A DNA stretch of 64,000 nucleotides from Lysinimonas soli (GCF_042655435.1 NZ_JBHSMG010000001.1:1116001-1180000); one strand, 5' to 3'. Counted from the stretch's first letter, positions 30,851-40,467 are shown. Program-made: numbers and translations. Notes: a model not told the origin generated them from the letters alone.

Positions 30851-32191
30851 TCAGGCGTCGCCGCGCAGGATCGCCCGGATCTTCTCGAGCCGCGCCGCCA
30901 CGTCCCGCTCGTTGCCGTAGCCGGTCGGTTCGTAGTAACGGGTGCCCACGAGCTCGTCGGGAAGGTACTGCTGGGTGGCCACGCCGAACTCCGCGTCGTG
31001 CGAGTAGCGATAGCCCTTGCCGTGACCGAGGCGCTTCGCTCCCGGGTAGTGCGCGTCGCGCAGCGGCTTCGGCACGCGCCCGATCTTGCCGGCCCGCACG
31101 TCGGCGATCGCGGCATCCAGAGCCAGATACGCCGCGTTCGACTTGGGCGCAGTGGCCAGGTAGACGACCGCCTCGGCGAGCAGGATGCGGCCCTCCGGCA
31201 TGCCGATGAGCTGCACCCCCTGGGCCGCGGCGACCGCGATCGGCAGCGCCTGCGGGTCGGCCATGCCGATGTCCTCCGCGGCGCTGATCATGATGCGGCG
31301 CGCGATGAACCGCGGATCCTCCCCCGCCTCGATCATGCGTGCGAGGTAGTGCAGCGCCGCGTCGACGTCCGAGCCGCGCACCGACTTGATGAAGGCGCTG
31401 ATCACGTCGTAGTGCTCGTCGCCCTGCCGGTCGTAGCGCAGCAGGGCCCGATCGACGGTCGTCGCGACGATGTCGGCGGTGACCACGGGCGGCGCCACCA
31501 CGTCGTCGGGCGCGTCGGCGTCGGCCGCCACCGCCGCCGCCTCCAAGGCGGTCAGGGCACGCCGCGCGTCGCCCGAGGCGAGCCGCACGATCATGGCGCG
31601 CGCCTCGGGATCGAGCGTGACCGCCCCCTGCAGCCCGCGCGGATCGGTGACGGCCCGGTCGATCAGCAGCCCGAGGTCGTCGTCGCCGAGTGCCTCGAGC
31701 GTCAGCAGGAGCGAGCGCGACAGCAGGGGCGCGATGACCGAGAACGAGGGGTTCTCGGTCGTGGCGGCCACGAGGATGACCCAGCCGTTCTCGACCCCCG
31801 GCAGCAGGGCGTCCTGTTGGGCCTTCGTGAAGCGGTGGATCTCGTCGAGGAATAGCACCGTCGACACTCCGTAGAGGTCGCTGGCGGCGCGCGCCTGCTC
31901 CATGACCTCCCGCACGTCCTTGACACCCGCGGTGACCGCCGAGAGCTCGACGAACTTGCGGCCCGAGCTGTGCGCGATCGCTTGGGCGAGCGTCGTCTTG
32001 CCGGTTCCGGGCGGCCCCCACAGGATCACCGACACCGAGCCGGATGCCCCGCTCGCGTCGTTGGCCAGGTTCACCAACGGCGATCCGGGCTTCAGCAGGT
32101 GCGCCTGCCCGGCGACCTCGTCGAGGGAGGTGGGACGCATCCGCACCGCCAGCGGGGTGGACCCGGTGCGGAGTCCCGGCTGGCGCGTCAT
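30851..32191 (-). CDS. rarA: Replication-associated recombination AAA+ ATPase RarA
   Basis: Clamp-loader-like ATPase acting at stalled forks (MgsA). 446 residues. Walker A WGPPGTGKTTLA, Walker B LFLDEIHRFTKAQQD, sensor 1 AATTENPSFSV, arginine finger region LLSRSLLL, and the C-terminal tetramerisation domain ending HYPGAKRLGHGKGYRYSHD. ATG start. Confidence 0.94.
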   Translation of the reverse strand: MTRQPGLRTGSTPLAVRMRPTSLDEVAGQAHLLKPGSPLVNLANDASGASGSVSVILWGPPGTGKTTLAQAIAHSSGRKFVELSAVTAGVKDVREVMEQARAASDLYGVSTVLFLDEIHRFTKAQQDALLPGVENGWVILVAATTENPSFSVIAPLLSRSLLLTLEALGDDDLGLLIDRAVTDPRGLQGAVTLDPEARAMIVRLASGDARRALTALEAAAVAADADAPDDVVAPPVVTADIVATTVDRALLRYDRQGDEHYDVISAFIKSVRGSDVDAALHYLARMIEAGEDPRFIARRIMISAAEDIGMADPQALPIAVAAAQGVQLIGMPEGRILLAEAVVYLATAPKSNAAYLALDAAIADVRAGKIGRVPKPLRDAHYPGAKRLGHGKGYRYSHDAEFGVATQQYLPDELVGTRYYEPTGYGNERDVAARLEKIRAILRGDA

Positions 32192-32197
32192 CTGCCC

Positions 32198-32203
32198 AGA
32201 GTA
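32198..32203 (-). promoter_or_regulatory. -10 element for leaderless rarA
   Basis: TACTCT on the minus strand, ending 6 bases before the rarA ATG, with no SD between. Confidence 0.45.
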
Positions 32204-32248
32204 TCCGGGGCGTGCGACGCGCGGCCGGTTGCGCGTTCTCCCGCGCTT

Positions 32249-32277
32249 TTGGCGCCCTCAGGTGGACTCACTAATGT
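32249..32277 (+). promoter_or_regulatory. Promoter of the cyclophilin gene
   Basis: TTGGCG (32249-32254), 17 bases, TAATGT (32272-32277). Predicted start near 32284 gives a leader of about 38 bases with GGAG 7 bases before the TTG start codon. Confidence 0.55.
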
Positions 32278-32321
32278 TCTCGTGGCGGCACCGACCAGCC
32301 GACCGCAACGGGAGTACGGCC

Positions 32322-33119
32322 TTGGCATCCAAGAACCAGCAGCGCGAAGCACGCGAAGCGCGGGAACGACTGAAGGCATACCAGGCACGGCAACAGGTTC
32401 ACGAGCACGCCACCAAGCGGCGTCTGCGCGACAACATCGTCGCGGTCATCGGCATCATCGTGGTCGCCGGACTCGCGGCCGCGACTCAGATCTTCTACTT
32501 CACCGCGGGGCCGGGCAGCCCTAGCGCCTCCCCGTCGGCCTCGGCATCCCCCTCGGCCTCCGCCGCGGGCAAGAACGTGGGAGCGCCGAATCCGAGCCTC
32601 GCCGAGGGCCGCACGTGGACCGGCACGCTCACCCTCAACAAGGTCGAACTGGGCGTGTCGCTCGACGGTGCCAAGGCACCCCAGGCGGTCTCGGGCATCA
32701 TCCAGGACATCAACAAGAAGTACTACCCGGGCAAGACCTGCCACCGCCTTGCCGAGAGCACCGGGTTCGGCATCATCCAATGCGGTTCGCTCGATGGCAC
32801 GGGCGCGGCCGACCCCAGCTTCTCCTACGGGCCGGTCGAGAACGCCCCCGCCGACCACGTGTACAAGGCCGGCACCATCGCGATGGCGCGGGCGAGCGGC
32901 AACGGCTACAGCAACGGCCACCAGTTCTTCATCTGTTTCGAAGACACCACCTTGCAGCCGGATGCGGCGGGCGGTTACACGGTCGTCGGCCAGGTCACGA
33001 GCGGACTCGACCAGCTGAAGAGCCAGATCGTCGCCGGAGGAATCACGGCGGGCACCGGCGGATCCACCGACGGCTCCCCCACCATTCCCACGACGATCAC
33101 CGCGTTCACGCTGAAGTAG
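32322..33119 (+). CDS. Membrane-anchored cyclophilin-type peptidyl-prolyl isomerase
   Basis: 265 residues: basic cytoplasmic N-terminus (ASKNQQREARE), membrane helix 38-60, Ser/Pro/Ala linker 64-80, then an extracytoplasmic cyclophilin domain. Domain motifs: VKFHR-equivalent KTCHRLAESTGFGIIQCGS, GTIAMARASGNGYSNGHQFFICF and VVGQVTSGLDQL. The Phe-Met segment of active cyclophilins is altered but the Gln-Phe-Phe-Ile core is kept. It likely folds exported proteins. The TTG at 32322 is the only start that has a ribosome site and keeps the conserved N-terminus. Homologous placement near relA exists in mycobacteria. Confidence 0.9.
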   Translation: MASKNQQREAREARERLKAYQARQQVHEHATKRRLRDNIVAVIGIIVVAGLAAATQIFYFTAGPGSPSASPSASASPSASAAGKNVGAPNPSLAEGRTWTGTLTLNKVELGVSLDGAKAPQAVSGIIQDINKKYYPGKTCHRLAESTGFGIIQCGSLDGTGAADPSFSYGPVENAPADHVYKAGTIAMARASGNGYSNGHQFFICFEDTTLQPDAAGGYTVVGQVTSGLDQLKSQIVAGGITAGTGGSTDGSPTIPTTITAFTLK

Positions 33120-33193
33120 CCCCGTTCCGCGTGCCGTAGGTCGCGGGCAAGGGGCCGACAGGGGCGTGCCGCCGCGCCGGCGGAGCCGTGCAA

Positions 33194-33199
33194 TAGGCT
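33194..33199 (+). promoter_or_regulatory. -10 element of the DUF349 gene
   Basis: TAGGCT on the plus strand, about 38-59 bases before the two possible starts of the DUF349 gene. Confidence 0.4.
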
Positions 33200-33252
33200 G
33201 GTGGCCGTTCGGCGAGAGGCCGTCGGACTCGATGACGAGGTTGGCAGAAGTG

Positions 33253-34482
33253 GCGACAGACGATCTGACCCCCTGGGGTCGCGTCGACGACGAGGGCACC
33301 GTGTACGTGCGCGAGGCCGAAGGCGAGCGCGCGGTCGGTCAGTATCCCGACGCGACTCCCGAAGAGGCTCTCGCCTATTTCGAGCGCAAGTACACCGAGC
33401 TCGCCGGTCAGGTCGGGCTGCTCGAGCAGCGCGTCCGGGGCGGCGCACCCGCGCGTGACGTGGCCAAGGCCATCGCGAAGCTCAAGGAAGCGGTGGCCGG
33501 GGCGAACGCCGTCGGTGATCTGGCATCCCTCCTGACGCGTCTCGAGAAGCTCGGCGGCAGCGTTGGCGAGCTCACCGAGAAGCAGACCGCCGAGGCCAAG
33601 GCCGCGATCGCCGACGCGGTCGCCGAGCGGGAGAAGCTCGTGGCCGAGGTCGAAGCGCTCGCCGCGCAGGATCCGGCCAAGGCGCAGTGGAAGCAGGTCT
33701 CCGCTCAGCTCGACGCGCTGTTCGCGCGGTGGCAGGCCCACCAGCAGGAGGGGCCGCGGCTGCCCAAGGCCGACGGTGACGAGCTCTGGAAGCGATTCCG
33801 CGCCGCCCGCACGACGATCGAGACCCACCGCAAGTCCTTCTTCGCCGAACTCGACGGCACCCACCGCGAGGCGCGCGCCCAGAAGCAGCAGCTGGTCGAG
33901 AAGGCCGAGGCGCTCGCCGTCAAGGGCACGGCCGCGATTCCGGAGTACCGCAAGCTGCTCGACGACTGGAAGAGCGCGGGTCGTGCGGGCAAGAAGGTCG
34001 ACGACGCCCTCTGGGCGCGGTTCAAGGCCGCCGGCGACGTGCTCTATGCCGCGAAGGCGGAGGTCGACGCCAAGGAGAACGAGGAGTTCGCCGGCAACCT
34101 CGAGCTGAAGCTTGCGCTGCTCACGGACGCCGAGAAGCTGCTGATCGAGACCGATCGCGCGGTCGCCAAAGAGACCCTGCTGGGCATCCAGCGCAAGTGG
34201 GATGCCATCGGCAAGGTTCCGCGTGACTCGCTCAAGTCGATCGAAGACCGCCTGCGCAAGGTCGAGACGGCCGTGCGCAAACTCGACGAGGAGCACTGGA
34301 ACCGGTCGAACCCCGAGAAGCAGGCCCGCTCGGAAGGGCTGGCTTCTCAGCTGACCGCGGCGATCGAGAAGCTCGAGAAGGAGCTCGACGCGGCGAAGGC
34401 CGCCGGAGATGCTCGCAAGATCAAGGATGCCGAGGAGGCGCTCGCCGCCCGGCGCGTCTGGCTGGACGCGCTCGGCTCGTAA
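33253..34482 (+). CDS. DUF349 coiled-coil protein
   Basis: About 409 residues. N-terminal actinobacterial motif WGRVDDEGTVYVREAEGERAVGQYPD, then a largely helical, Lys/Glu/Ala-rich region with repeated DUF349 units recognisable by their Trp-containing helices (AQWKQVSAQLDALFARW, DELWKRFRAARTT, LLDDWKSAGRAG, LWARFKAAGD, RKWDAIGKVP). No catalytic motif and no membrane helix. DUF349 function is unknown. GTG at 33253 is preferred from family N-termini and a GAGG 9 bases upstream; an ATG at 33232 is possible. Confidence 0.85.
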   Translation, partial: ATDDLTPWGRVDDEGTVYVREAEGERAVGQYPDATPEEALAYFERKYTELAGQVGLLEQRVRGGAPARDVAKAIAKLKEAVAGANAVGDLASLLTRLEKLGGSVGELTEKQTAEAKAAIADAVAEREKLVAEVEALAAQDPAKAQWKQVSAQLDALFARWQAHQQEGPRLPKADGDELWKRFRAARTTIETHRKSFFAELDGTHREARAQKQQLVEKAEALAVKGTAAIPEYRKLLDDWKSAGRAGKKVDDALWARFKAAGDVLYAAKAEVDAKENEEFAGNLELKLALLTDAEKLLIETDRAVAKETLLGIQRKWDAIGKVPRDSLKSIEDRLRKVETAVRKLDEEHWNRSNPEKQARSEGLASQLTAAIEKLEKELDAAKAAGDARKIKDAEEALAARRVWLDALGS

Positions 34483-34510
34483 CGCGCGTCGCTTCTCGCG
34501 CCGAAGCTGG

Positions 34511-34519
34511 TTGTCCACA
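34511..34519 (+). promoter_or_regulatory. Perfect DnaA box
   Basis: TTGTCCACA, the actinobacterial DnaA-box consensus, alone in the 104-base gap between the DUF349 and AbiEi-like genes. A single box suggests a regulatory or titration site, not an origin. Confidence 0.45.
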
Positions 34520-34586
34520 GGCCACGGCATCCACCGATCGGCACCGGATGCCGCCCGGCGCCCCTGGCGTGGGTCACGATCGCCGT

Positions 34587-35132
34587 ATGCCTCCGCTCCC
34601 CGCAGTTCTGACCGACCGCGACATCCCGGCTCCGGAACTGGGCGGAATGCGACTCGATGGCGAGGTCTACCCGCTGGCCGACGGCTGGTGCGCGATCGAC
34701 GAGCTCGAGAGCCCTGCTCACCGCGCGCGAGCCGTGCTCGGTCACCGCTCCCCGCGGCTCATCGCCGAACTGGGAACGGCGGCCTGGGTCTGGGGCGTGA
34801 CCGCCACCCTGCCCCGGGTGACCGAGTTCTGCGTCGAGCTGGGGGCGCGAGCCCGACTGGGGATCAACCCGACCGTGCGTGTGCGCGAGCTCGTGCTGGA
34901 TCCGGGCGACCGGGTCGAGCTCGGCGGGGTCGGCGTCACCTCCCCGCTGCGCACGGTCGTCGACCTCGCCCGGTTCCGCGACCCGCTGCCCGAGCAGGAG
35001 CGCGAGGCGATCCGCGAACTGGCGCTGCTGGGCGGCGTCGGGCTCCCCGACTGCTACGAACTGATCAATCGCCGGCGCAACCTGCCCGAGAAGCGGCGGG
35101 CCCTGCGCCGCTTGGACGAAGTGCTGGGCTGA
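34587..35132 (+). CDS. AbiEi-antitoxin-like protein, orphan
   Basis: 181 residues. The stretch VTSPLRTVVDLARFRDP is the recurring signature of a large actinobacterial family annotated as type IV (AbiEi) antitoxin-like; the upstream part (HRARAVLGHRSPRLIAELGTAAWVWG) also fits. No nucleotidyltransferase toxin (AbiEii) is adjacent, so it is an orphan and need not be an antitoxin. ATG at 34587; no SD seen. Ends 16 bases from the converging relA. Confidence 0.65.
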   Translation: MPPLPAVLTDRDIPAPELGGMRLDGEVYPLADGWCAIDELESPAHRARAVLGHRSPRLIAELGTAAWVWGVTATLPRVTEFCVELGARARLGINPTVRVRELVLDPGDRVELGGVGVTSPLRTVVDLARFRDPLPEQEREAIRELALLGGVGLPDCYELINRRRNLPEKRRALRRLDEVLG

Positions 35133-35148
35133 GACGGTGCTGGGGTTC

Positions 35149-37404
35149 CTAGCCCGAGCTCACCCGGTACACGTCGTAGACCGCGTCGATGCGCCGCACC
35201 GCGTTGAGCAACCGGTCCAGGTGCACGGTATCGCCCATCTCGAAGACGAAGCGGCTGAGCGCCAGCCGATCGCTCGAGGTCGACACGGTCGCCGAGAGGA
35301 TGTTGACGTGGTTCTCGCTGAGCACGCGCGTGACGTCCGACAGCAGCCCCGAGCGGTCGAGCGCCTCGACCTGGATCTGCACCAGGAACAGGCTCGACGA
35401 GGTGGGCGCCCACTCGACCTCGATGATCCGATCGGGTTCGGCCAGCAGCGACTTCACGTTGTTGCAGTCGCTGCGGTGCACCGAGACGCCGGTGCCCCGG
35501 GTCACGAAGCCGACGATCTCGTCGCCGGGAACCGGGGTGCAGCACTTGGCCAGCTTGACGAGGATGTCGGGCGCCCCGCGCACCAGTACTCCGGAGTCGC
35601 TCGGGCGCAGCTGACGCGCCCGGCCCTTGGGCGTGAACGGCAGCTCGGCCTCGTCGGCGTCGGCGTCGGTCTGCAGCGAGGCGAGCACCTTCTCGATCAC
35701 CGACTGGGTGGAGACGTGCCCCTCGCCGACGGCCGCATAGAGCGCCTCGACGCCGTCGTAGCGCATCTGCGCCGCGACCTCGCTCAGAACGTCCTGGTTC
35801 ATGAGCTTCTGCAATGGCAGGTTCTGCTTGCGCATGGCGCGCGCGATCGCGTCCTTGCCCTGCTCGACCGCTTCCTCGCGGCGTTCCTTGGTGAACCAGC
35901 CGCGGATCTTGTTGCGGGCCCGCGGGCTCTTGACGAAGTTCAGCCAGTCCTGGCTGGGGGCGGCATCCGGGTTCTTCGAGGTGAACACCTCGACCACGTC
36001 GCCCGAGTTGAGCGCGCTCTCGAGCGGGACCAGCCGGCCGTTGACCTTCGCTCCCATCGTGCGATGGCCCACCTCGGTGTGCACCGCGTAGGCGAAGTCG
36101 ACCGGGGTGCCGCCGGCGGGCAGGCCGATCACCTTGCCCTGCGGGGTGAAGACGTAGACCTCCTTCGCCCCGATCTCGAAGCGCAGGTTGTCGAGGAACT
36201 CCCCCGGGTCTGCGGTCTCGGACTGCCAGTCGCTGATGTGGGCGAGCCAGGCCATCTCGTTGTCGGACTGCGGCGCCTTGGTGTCGGTCGAGCGCCCGCC
36301 GTTGACGCGCTCCTTGTACTTCCAGTGCGCGGCGACGCCGAACTCGGCGCGCTGATGCATCTCGTGTGTGCGGATCTGGATCTCGACAGCGCGGCCGTTC
36401 GGGCCGATGACCGTCGTGTGCAGCGACTGGTACAGGTTGAACTTCGGTGTGGCGATGTAGTCCTTGAAGCGCCCGGGAATCGGGTTCCAGCGTGCGTGGA
36501 TCGCCCCGAGCACCGCGTAGCAGTCGCGGATGTTGTTGACCAGCACCCGGATTCCCACGAGGTCGTAGATCTCGTCGAACTCGCGGCCGCGCAGCACCAT
36601 CTTCTGGTAGATCGAGTAGTACTGCTTGGGCCGGCCGACCACCTGCCCCTTGATCTTGTCGGCGCGCAGGTCGTCGTTGATCGCGTCGATCACCTGCTGC
36701 ACGAACTCCTCGCGCTGCGGGGTGCGATTGCGCACGAGACTCTCGATCTCGACGTAGAGCTTGGGGTAGAGCACGGCGAAGCTCAGGTCTTCGAGCTCCC
36801 ATTTGATGGCCTGGATGCCGAGTCGGTGCGCCAAAGGAGCGTAGATCTCGAGGGTCTCGCGTGCCTTGCGCTCGGCCGACTCCGCGGGCACGAAGCCCCA
36901 GGTGCGCGCGTTGTGCAGCCGGTCGGCGAGCTTGATGATCAGCACCCGGATGTCTTTCGACATCGCGACGACCATCTTGCGCACGGTCTCGGCCTGGGCG
37001 CTGTCGCCGTACTTGAGCTTGTCGAGCTTGGTCACGCCGTCGACGAGCATCGCGATCTCATCGCCGAACTCGGCGCGCAGCATGTCGAGCGTGTAGTCGG
37101 TGTCTTCCACCGTGTCGTGCAGCAGGGCCGCCGCGAGCGTCTTCGAGCCGATGCCGAGGTCGGCGAGGATCTGGGCGACGGCGACGGGGTGCGTGATGTA
37201 CGGCTCGCCGCTCTTGCGCTTCTGGCCGGCGTGGGCCTTCTCGGCGGCGGCGTAGGCGCGTTCGATGAGCGCGACATCCGCCTTCGGATGATGCGTCTTG
37301 ACGGTCTTGAGCAGCCGGTCGACGGCGCCCACCGGCTGCGCGCGCGAGAACAGCCGGGGCAGGATCGCCCGCAGCGATGAGGTGCCGACCTGCGTCTCCG
37401 TCAC
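35149..37404 (-). CDS. relA: Bifunctional (p)ppGpp synthetase/hydrolase
   Basis: Rel protein of the stringent response. 751 residues in the classic order: HD hydrolase (about 65-210; HAGQKRKSGEPYITHP, ALLHDTVEDT), synthetase (about 265-375; RPKQYYSIYQKM, DLVGIRVLV, FKDYIATPKFNLYQSLHT), TGS (about 410-470; VFTPQGKVIGLPAGGTPVDFAYAVHTEVG), zinc-finger-like CCTPVPGDEIVGFVTRG and C-terminal ACT. The HD box is intact, so both activities are expected. GTG start with GGGAGGTGA upstream. apt, which lies between relA and secF in mycobacteria, is absent. Confidence 0.96.
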   Translation of the reverse strand: MTETQVGTSSLRAILPRLFSRAQPVGAVDRLLKTVKTHHPKADVALIERAYAAAEKAHAGQKRKSGEPYITHPVAVAQILADLGIGSKTLAAALLHDTVEDTDYTLDMLRAEFGDEIAMLVDGVTKLDKLKYGDSAQAETVRKMVVAMSKDIRVLIIKLADRLHNARTWGFVPAESAERKARETLEIYAPLAHRLGIQAIKWELEDLSFAVLYPKLYVEIESLVRNRTPQREEFVQQVIDAINDDLRADKIKGQVVGRPKQYYSIYQKMVLRGREFDEIYDLVGIRVLVNNIRDCYAVLGAIHARWNPIPGRFKDYIATPKFNLYQSLHTTVIGPNGRAVEIQIRTHEMHQRAEFGVAAHWKYKERVNGGRSTDTKAPQSDNEMAWLAHISDWQSETADPGEFLDNLRFEIGAKEVYVFTPQGKVIGLPAGGTPVDFAYAVHTEVGHRTMGAKVNGRLVPLESALNSGDVVEVFTSKNPDAAPSQDWLNFVKSPRARNKIRGWFTKERREEAVEQGKDAIARAMRKQNLPLQKLMNQDVLSEVAAQMRYDGVEALYAAVGEGHVSTQSVIEKVLASLQTDADADEAELPFTPKGRARQLRPSDSGVLVRGAPDILVKLAKCCTPVPGDEIVGFVTRGTGVSVHRSDCNNVKSLLAEPDRIIEVEWAPTSSSLFLVQIQVEALDRSGLLSDVTRVLSENHVNILSATVSTSSDRLALSRFVFEMGDTVHLDRLLNAVRRIDAVYDVYRVSSG

Positions 37405-37487
37405 GCCATCACCTCCCGCATTCCGCTGAAGCGAAGTCTACGGTCGCCATGCCGAAGCTGCCGGTCGGTCCGCTGAGGGCGATCGGG

Positions 37488-38495
37488 CTACGCCGCGACG
37501 CTCTTGGAGCGCAGCGAGAGCACGCGCTTGTCGCGCTTCTTGATGGCGGCTTCGCCCTGCCGGAACGTCGCGTAGAGCGGCGAGGCGACGAACGGCGTCG
37601 AGTAGGTGCCGATCAGCGTGCCGACCAGCAGGGCGAGCGAGATGTCGCGCAGCGTGTCGGCGCCGAGGATGAACGAGCCGATGAACAGGATCGCGGCGAC
37701 CGGAAGCGCGGCCACGACACCCGTGTTGATCGAGCGCACGAGGGTCTGGTTGACGGCCAGGTTCACGGCTTCGCCGAAGGTCCTGGTCGACTCGTCGCCC
37801 AGTTCCGCGGTGTTCTCACGGATCTTGTCGAAGACGACGACCGTGTCATACAGCGAGTAGCCGAGGATCGTCAGGAAGCCGATCACGGTGGCCGGCGTGA
37901 CCTCGAACCCGGTTGCGGCATAGACCCCGGCCGTGATGATCAGGTCGTGGGCCAGCGAGATGATCGCCGCGACCGACATCTTCCAGGTGCGGAAATAGAT
38001 GGCCATGAACAAGGCGGCGAGGACGAGGAACACGATCAGGCCGATCACGGCCTGTTGCGTGATGTCTCCGCCCCAGGTCGCCCCGATGAACGAGGAGGTG
38101 ACGTCGCTCGTCTTCACGCCGTAGGTCTTCGCGAGTGCGGCTGACACGTCGATCGTCTGCGGGTTGGTCAACTGGTTGGTCTGCACCTGGACGCCGTCTT
38201 TGCCGACCGTGGTGATGTCGACGATGGCAGACGGAACGACCGAGTGGACGGCCCTCTCGCCGATGATCGTGTTGAGCGACTGCGCGCCCGAGATCTGGAA
38301 CTGCGAGCCCCCTCGGAACTCGATTCCGAACTTGAAGCCCGCGCCGATGTTGCCGCCGCCCTTGATCAGCGGAACTGCGAGGGCCCCGATGACGAGCAGG
38401 ATGGCGATGATGAACCAGATCCGCCGTTTGCCGACGAAGTCGATCGATCGCTTGCCGGTGTAGAGGTCGTTGCCGAAATCCGAGAAACTGGCCAT
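37488..38495 (-). CDS. secF: Protein translocase subunit SecF
   Basis: RND-family partner of SecD that uses the proton gradient to help protein export. 335 residues, six membrane helices: one N-terminal, a periplasmic domain starting FGIEFRGGSQFQ, then five more (AVIGLIVFLVLAALFMAIYF onwards) with the conserved GYSLYDTVVVFDKIRE. The ATG overlaps the secD stop by one base (TGATG). Confidence 0.96.
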   Translation of the reverse strand: MASFSDFGNDLYTGKRSIDFVGKRRIWFIIAILLVIGALAVPLIKGGGNIGAGFKFGIEFRGGSQFQISGAQSLNTIIGERAVHSVVPSAIVDITTVGKDGVQVQTNQLTNPQTIDVSAALAKTYGVKTSDVTSSFIGATWGGDITQQAVIGLIVFLVLAALFMAIYFRTWKMSVAAIISLAHDLIITAGVYAATGFEVTPATVIGFLTILGYSLYDTVVVFDKIRENTAELGDESTRTFGEAVNLAVNQTLVRSINTGVVAALPVAAILFIGSFILGADTLRDISLALLVGTLIGTYSTPFVASPLYATFRQGEAAIKKRDKRVLSLRSKSVAA

Positions 38496-40372
38496 CAGGA
38501 CTTCTTCCCCCCTGCGCGGCCTGACTTACTGCTGCGCTTGGGCTGGGTACGCGCCGCGGATGTCGCGGGCTTGGTGGTCGGGGACGTCGTCGATGCCGCG
38601 GCGCCCGCGTCGAGCGTGTCACGGGCATCCGGCGCCTCGACAGCGGACGCTTCCACGACTGTTGCCGTGCCTCCGGCGGCGGCGAGCTCGGCGGCCTTGC
38701 GTTCTGCGATGGTCTGGCGACGGGCCGCTTCGCGACCGGCACCCGCCTTGCGTGCCTCGGGCGAGATCCGGAACTCGGCGCGCCCACGATAGATCGCGCC
38801 GAGCGCGGTCGGATCGAGGCCGCTGAGCGGATGACCGCTCGAGAAGAACCGGGTCTGCGCGATGAGCTGCAGGATGGGGTGGGTGAACAGGATCACGATG
38901 AGCACGTCGATCACCGTCGTGATGCCCAAGGTGAGCGCGAAACCCTTGACGTTGCCCACTGCGACGACGAACAAGACGATGGCCGAGAGCAGGTTGACCG
39001 ACTTCGCCGCGTAGATCGTGCGGAGGGCGCGCTTCCAGCCCGCCTCCACGGCTCCGGGCAGAGCCCTCCCGTCTCGCAATTCGTCTCGGATTCGTTCGAA
39101 GTAGACGATGAACGAGTCCGCCGTGAATCCGATGGCGACGATCAGACCGGCCACGCCTGCCAGAGACAGACGGTAGCCGTTCTGCCAGGACATGAAGTTG
39201 ATGACCTCATAGGTGAGCGCCGCGGCGACCACCAGGGAGGCGATGGTCACCAGACCGAGCAGCCGGTACTGGAACAGCGAGTAGATGATGACCAGCAGGA
39301 GGCCGATGCCGCCCGCGATCAGGCCGTTCTGCAACTGGCTCGCGCCGAGGGTCGCTGCGATGGTGTCACGGCTCTCGACCTTGAACCCGATCGGCAGTGC
39401 ACCGTACTTGAGCTGGTCGGCGAGCGTCGTCGCGCTGCTCTGCGTGAAGTTGCCGCTGATCTGCGCCTTCCCGTTGGGAATGGCTTCGTTGATGGTCGGG
39501 GAGGTGATCACGCGCCCGTCCAGCACGACGGCAAAGCGGTTCCGCGGTTGGCTCAGAGCGAGAAGGCGAGTGGACACGTTGCCGAACTGGGTCGTGCCCG
39601 TTCCGTCGAACGAGAGATTGACGACCCACTGGCCCGTCGACACCCCTTGACTCGTGGTGGCGGTCCCAGCGCTTGCGTCAGAGATCCTCTCACCGGCGAC
39701 CTCGACAGGACCCAAGACGTAGATCACATTGTGGTCATCGCACGTGACAAGGGGCTTCGTGGCCGAGACGACATTGGTGTCGACGGTGGTAAGTGACGAG
39801 CACTTGAAGTTGCTGTAGGTGTTGAGCACCTTCGGTGTGACCCACGCCTCGTCGCTTCCGCTCGTCGGCTTGGTGGCTGGCGTGTCGGACAGCTGTGGGG
39901 TCGCACCGGCGGTTGCGCCCGGTGTGGGCGTCGCGGTGGGGGCCGTGGGCGTACAGGCCGCGGAGGGAGCGGACTCGCTGCTCGCGCAGATCACCGCACG
40001 GAAGTCGAGCTTGGCCGAGGCCTGGATGCGCTGCAGGGTGGCTTCGTCCGGGGTGCCCGGGAGCGAGACCACGATGTTGTTGTTGCCCTGGGTGCTGATC
40101 TCGGCTTCGGAGACGCCGGCGGCGTCCACACGCTGCCGGATGATCGAGACGGCCTGGTTGAGCTGATCGGGCGTGGGCGACTTCCCCGCGGCGAGCTGCG
40201 GGGTCAGGATGATCTCGGTACCACCCTGCAGGTCGAGCCCGAGTTGCGGGGCCATCTTCCAGCCCCAGAACAACGTGCCCGCGCCCAACAGCGCCCCCAA
40301 GGCGACCACGAGGGCGAGGAGCCAGGCCAGCGATCTCCAGGCCTTGCGGACCGGGGACGATCTCGTTGCCAA
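38495..40372 (-). CDS. secD: Protein translocase subunit SecD
   Basis: 625 residues. N-terminal membrane helix, GLDLQGGTEIIL motif, the large extracytoplasmic P1 domain with a Thr/Pro/Ala-rich insertion (about residues 140-170) common in actinobacteria, five further membrane helices with IVAIGFTADSFIVYFERIRDE, and a long basic Ala/Thr/Lys tail (about 540-625). TTG start at 40372: no ATG or GTG fits the conserved start (PVRKAWRSLAWLLAL). Only a weak ribosome site is seen. Confidence 0.94.
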   Translation of the reverse strand: MATRSSPVRKAWRSLAWLLALVVALGALLGAGTLFWGWKMAPQLGLDLQGGTEIILTPQLAAGKSPTPDQLNQAVSIIRQRVDAAGVSEAEISTQGNNNIVVSLPGTPDEATLQRIQASAKLDFRAVICASSESAPSAACTPTAPTATPTPGATAGATPQLSDTPATKPTSGSDEAWVTPKVLNTYSNFKCSSLTTVDTNVVSATKPLVTCDDHNVIYVLGPVEVAGERISDASAGTATTSQGVSTGQWVVNLSFDGTGTTQFGNVSTRLLALSQPRNRFAVVLDGRVITSPTINEAIPNGKAQISGNFTQSSATTLADQLKYGALPIGFKVESRDTIAATLGASQLQNGLIAGGIGLLLVIIYSLFQYRLLGLVTIASLVVAAALTYEVINFMSWQNGYRLSLAGVAGLIVAIGFTADSFIVYFERIRDELRDGRALPGAVEAGWKRALRTIYAAKSVNLLSAIVLFVVAVGNVKGFALTLGITTVIDVLIVILFTHPILQLIAQTRFFSSGHPLSGLDPTALGAIYRGRAEFRISPEARKAGAGREAARRQTIAERKAAELAAAGGTATVVEASAVEAPDARDTLDAGAAASTTSPTTKPATSAARTQPKRSSKSGRAGGKKS

Positions 40373-40430
40373 GTGCGACTCTGCTTTCTGTCGGACGTCG
40401 CTGCAGCGACACGCGCGGACGCTCGGAACC

Positions 40431-40449
40431 GACCCGGGGTACCCGGGTC
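40431..40449. repeat. Inverted repeat between yajC and secD
   Basis: A 7-bp inverted repeat (GACCCGG / CCGGGTC) with a 5-base spacer. It could form a small hairpin in the yajC-secD transcript and moderate readthrough. Confidence 0.4.
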
Positions 40450-40467
40450 AGCATCCAAGGGTATCGG

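Noticed and set aside
34511..34519. Replication origin at the DnaA box
   Set aside because: A single box without an AT-rich region, dnaA or dnaN; not an origin.
34587..35132. Complete AbiE toxin-antitoxin locus
   Set aside because: No nucleotidyltransferase toxin gene on either side; the neighbours are a DUF349 gene and relA.
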